A stretch of 64,000 bases of DNA from Hormiphora californensis. Lineage: Eukaryota; Ctenophora; Tentaculata; Cydippida; Pleurobrachiidae. A program made the translations under genes and the position numbers. The notes beneath the pieces are model-generated. The model saw only the letters and a program-made list of their open reading frames with translations. It ran no database searches and was not told the origin of the DNA. Where the stretch lies: positions 2,283,321 to 2,347,320 of the forward strand of contig CM035358.1 in NCBI GenBank assembly GCA_020137815.1, read 5' to 3'. Below are positions 63,985 to 64,000 of the stretch, piece by piece; within the stretch, counting starts at the first letter, position 1, and each line of letters opens with the position of its first letter.

Positions 63985-64000
63985 AGGTGATGTATGTCCC

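Overview
The window is nuclear DNA from an animal. It contains intron-rich genes with GT-AG introns, a complete VPS36, and the 5' half of a SMARCA2/4-type (Brahma/BRG1) chromatin remodeller. It also holds a long Ras-GEF gene, many foldback DNA elements, non-LTR retrotransposon pieces and very many (CT)n/(GA)n microsatellites. Some introns are only 41-49 nt and neighbouring genes can lie about 200 bp apart, while other introns exceed 9 kb. That mix suggests an early-branching marine invertebrate, possibly a sponge. The taxon is an inference, not something the sequence proves.

Layout. (1) About 1-53,049, plus strand: one large gene for a protein of about 2,180 residues. I traced it exon by exon, and reading phases close at every junction. 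It ends in a RasGEF_N (REM) domain and a CDC25/RasGEF catalytic domain. The long N-terminal part is serine-rich and probably disordered, and one 1.9-kb exon carries twenty 12-residue repeats. (2) Inside its roughly 10-kb intron (27,228-37,372) sits a head-to-head pair of intronless ORFs: a 606-residue RING/coiled-coil protein (minus strand) and a 211-residue coiled-coil protein (plus strand), 196 bp apart. (3) 53,880-56,740: a 5'-truncated LINE with an apparently intact reverse transcriptase. (4) 56,851-57,966: intronless VPS36 (ESCRT-II). (5) 58,147 to the window end: SMARCA2/4 homologue with QLQ, HSA and the first SNF2 ATPase motifs, cut by the window edge.

Introns hold most of the unusual material. 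There are three copies of one 109-bp MITE with 8-bp target duplications, and a hAT-like element whose target duplication copied a SMARCA splice donor. Other items are several long palindromes, an element made of serial hairpins, a hammerhead-like ribozyme core, tRNA-like sequences, and tandem repeats whose units resemble splice donors or acceptors. X-box-like (RFX) palindromes and CRE octamers recur across the window. Two stretches (about 9,000-9,650 and 28,480-31,450) look like unreliable consensus sequence.

The recognisable genes act in unrelated housekeeping roles: small-GTPase activation, endosomal sorting and chromatin remodelling. I see no operon-like pathway. The most novel-looking items are the nested divergent gene pair, the repeat exon that doubles as an X-box array, and the foldback element families.
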